Notes under the pieces: model-generated
Told to the model about the DNA's origin: nothing
The model's input: only the letters and a program-made list of their open reading frames with translations
The model's database searches: none
Shown: in pieces, positions 12,952-13,145 of the stretch
Numbering within the stretch: the stretch's first letter is position 1
How the letters are laid out: each line of letters begins with the position of its first letter
Assembly (NCBI RefSeq): GCF_943914015.1
Contig: NZ_CALUAK010000071.1
Location: 1 to 13,145, forward strand
DNA: 13,145 nucleotides
Origin: an uncultured Corynebacterium sp.
Lineage (GTDB): Bacteria; Actinomycetota; Actinomycetes; Mycobacteriales; Mycobacteriaceae
Reading direction: 5' to 3'
Made by a program: the position numbers and the translations under genes

Positions 12952-12968
12952 AACAGGCTCAATAACGA

Positions 12969-13012
12969 CGTACCCGGCTGCTATTCACAGCAGTCGGGTA
13001 CGCGTTTTATTT
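12969..13012 (+). terminator. Intrinsic terminator of dxs
   Basis: A 14-bp stem (12969-12982 with 12989-13002, one G-T wobble, 6-nt loop) starting CGTACCCGG, followed by CGTTTTATTT. A canonical U tract makes this the clearest rightward terminator in the window. Confidence 0.9.
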
Positions 13013-13040
13013 GCAAGACGGCCCGCTCTTACCACTTTGT

Positions 13041-13145
13041 CTAGCTGACAAACTGCGCGCCCGCGTTCCGGATAGCTTGGTCGCACCAGTTGTTCAGAAC
13101 GTGTGTTTTGAAGCGGCATGGTGGGGGTCGTGAAGCGTGTTGGTG
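13041..13145 (-). CDS. Possible 3' end of a convergent gene at the window edge
   Basis: Read leftward from the window edge there are 34 open codons ending in TAG (13043 to 13041), translating to a tail ending LNNWCDQAIRNAGAQFVS. In M. tuberculosis an RNase D-like gene (Rv2681) converges on dxs1, and the dxs terminator hairpin lies about 40 bp beyond this stop. Position and strand therefore fit. The sequence is too short to recognise, and I do not see a clear HRDC or RNase D C-terminal pattern. Confidence 0.35.
   Translation of the reverse strand, partial: HQHASRPPPCRFKTHVLNNWCDQAIRNAGAQFVS

Noticed and set aside
1..13145. Mobile element, CRISPR array, toxin-antitoxin or defence system
   Set aside because: Read on both strands: no transposase, integrase, spaced repeat array or small toxin pair. 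All confident genes belong to the conserved housekeeping block.

Overview
The window comes from a moderately GC-rich actinobacterium of the Mycobacteriales/Corynebacteriales, most likely a Corynebacterium. The gene set and order (sigA, ppgK, suhB, DUF4193, DUF3093, dut, DUF3710, DUF3159, TRAM-type RNA methyltransferase, dxs) match the block around sigA in Mycobacterium tuberculosis (Rv2703 down to Rv2682c) and its corynebacterial counterpart. The protein sequences look corynebacterial, for example the Dxs N-terminal half and the 250-residue polyphosphate glucokinase. It is a housekeeping region. I see no insertion sequence, phage gene, CRISPR array, tRNA or rRNA.

Layout: (1) 1-533, the 3' part of a DUF4282 membrane-protein gene (+), ending at a strong terminator shared with sigA. 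(2) 600-3443, leftward sigA (primary sigma factor, with a very long Lys/Ala-rich N-terminal tail) preceded by ppgK. The 330-bp gap between them holds an excellent GlxR/CRP-type box. (3) 3699-4592, divergent suhB (inositol-monophosphatase family, +). (4) 4593-5189, a 600-bp stretch with no convincing gene, where mycobacteria carry cei (Rv2700). It contains hairpins, short direct repeats and a possible tiny ORF. (5) 5190-5483, DUF4193 zinc-ribbon protein (+), converging on DUF3093 membrane protein (5821-6351, -), with hairpins and terminators for both strands between them. (6) dut (6613-7062, +), DUF3710 (7340-8359, +), then DUF3159 and a TrmA/RlmD-like methyltransferase whose genes overlap by 8 bp (8495-10607, +). 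(7) dxs (10898-12889, +) with a long leader and a canonical terminator, and possibly the tail of a convergent gene at the right edge.

The genes do not form one pathway. They cover transcription initiation (SigA), glucose phosphorylation from polyphosphate (PpgK), inositol phosphate metabolism (SuhB), nucleotide-pool sanitation (Dut), RNA modification (methyltransferase), isoprenoid precursor synthesis (Dxs) and several conserved actinobacterial proteins of unknown function. Most units are short, with their own promoters and terminators. Several start sites (dut, DUF3093, possibly DUF4193) lack a usable Shine-Dalgarno and sit just behind -10-like hexamers, which suggests leaderless mRNAs. I found no clear novel multi-gene system. 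The most interesting signals are regulatory and structural: the GlxR box at sigA, the palindromes over the DUF4193 and DUF3159 promoters, the possible structured RNA or small ORF near 5011-5111, and the atypical cysteine spacing in the methyltransferase.
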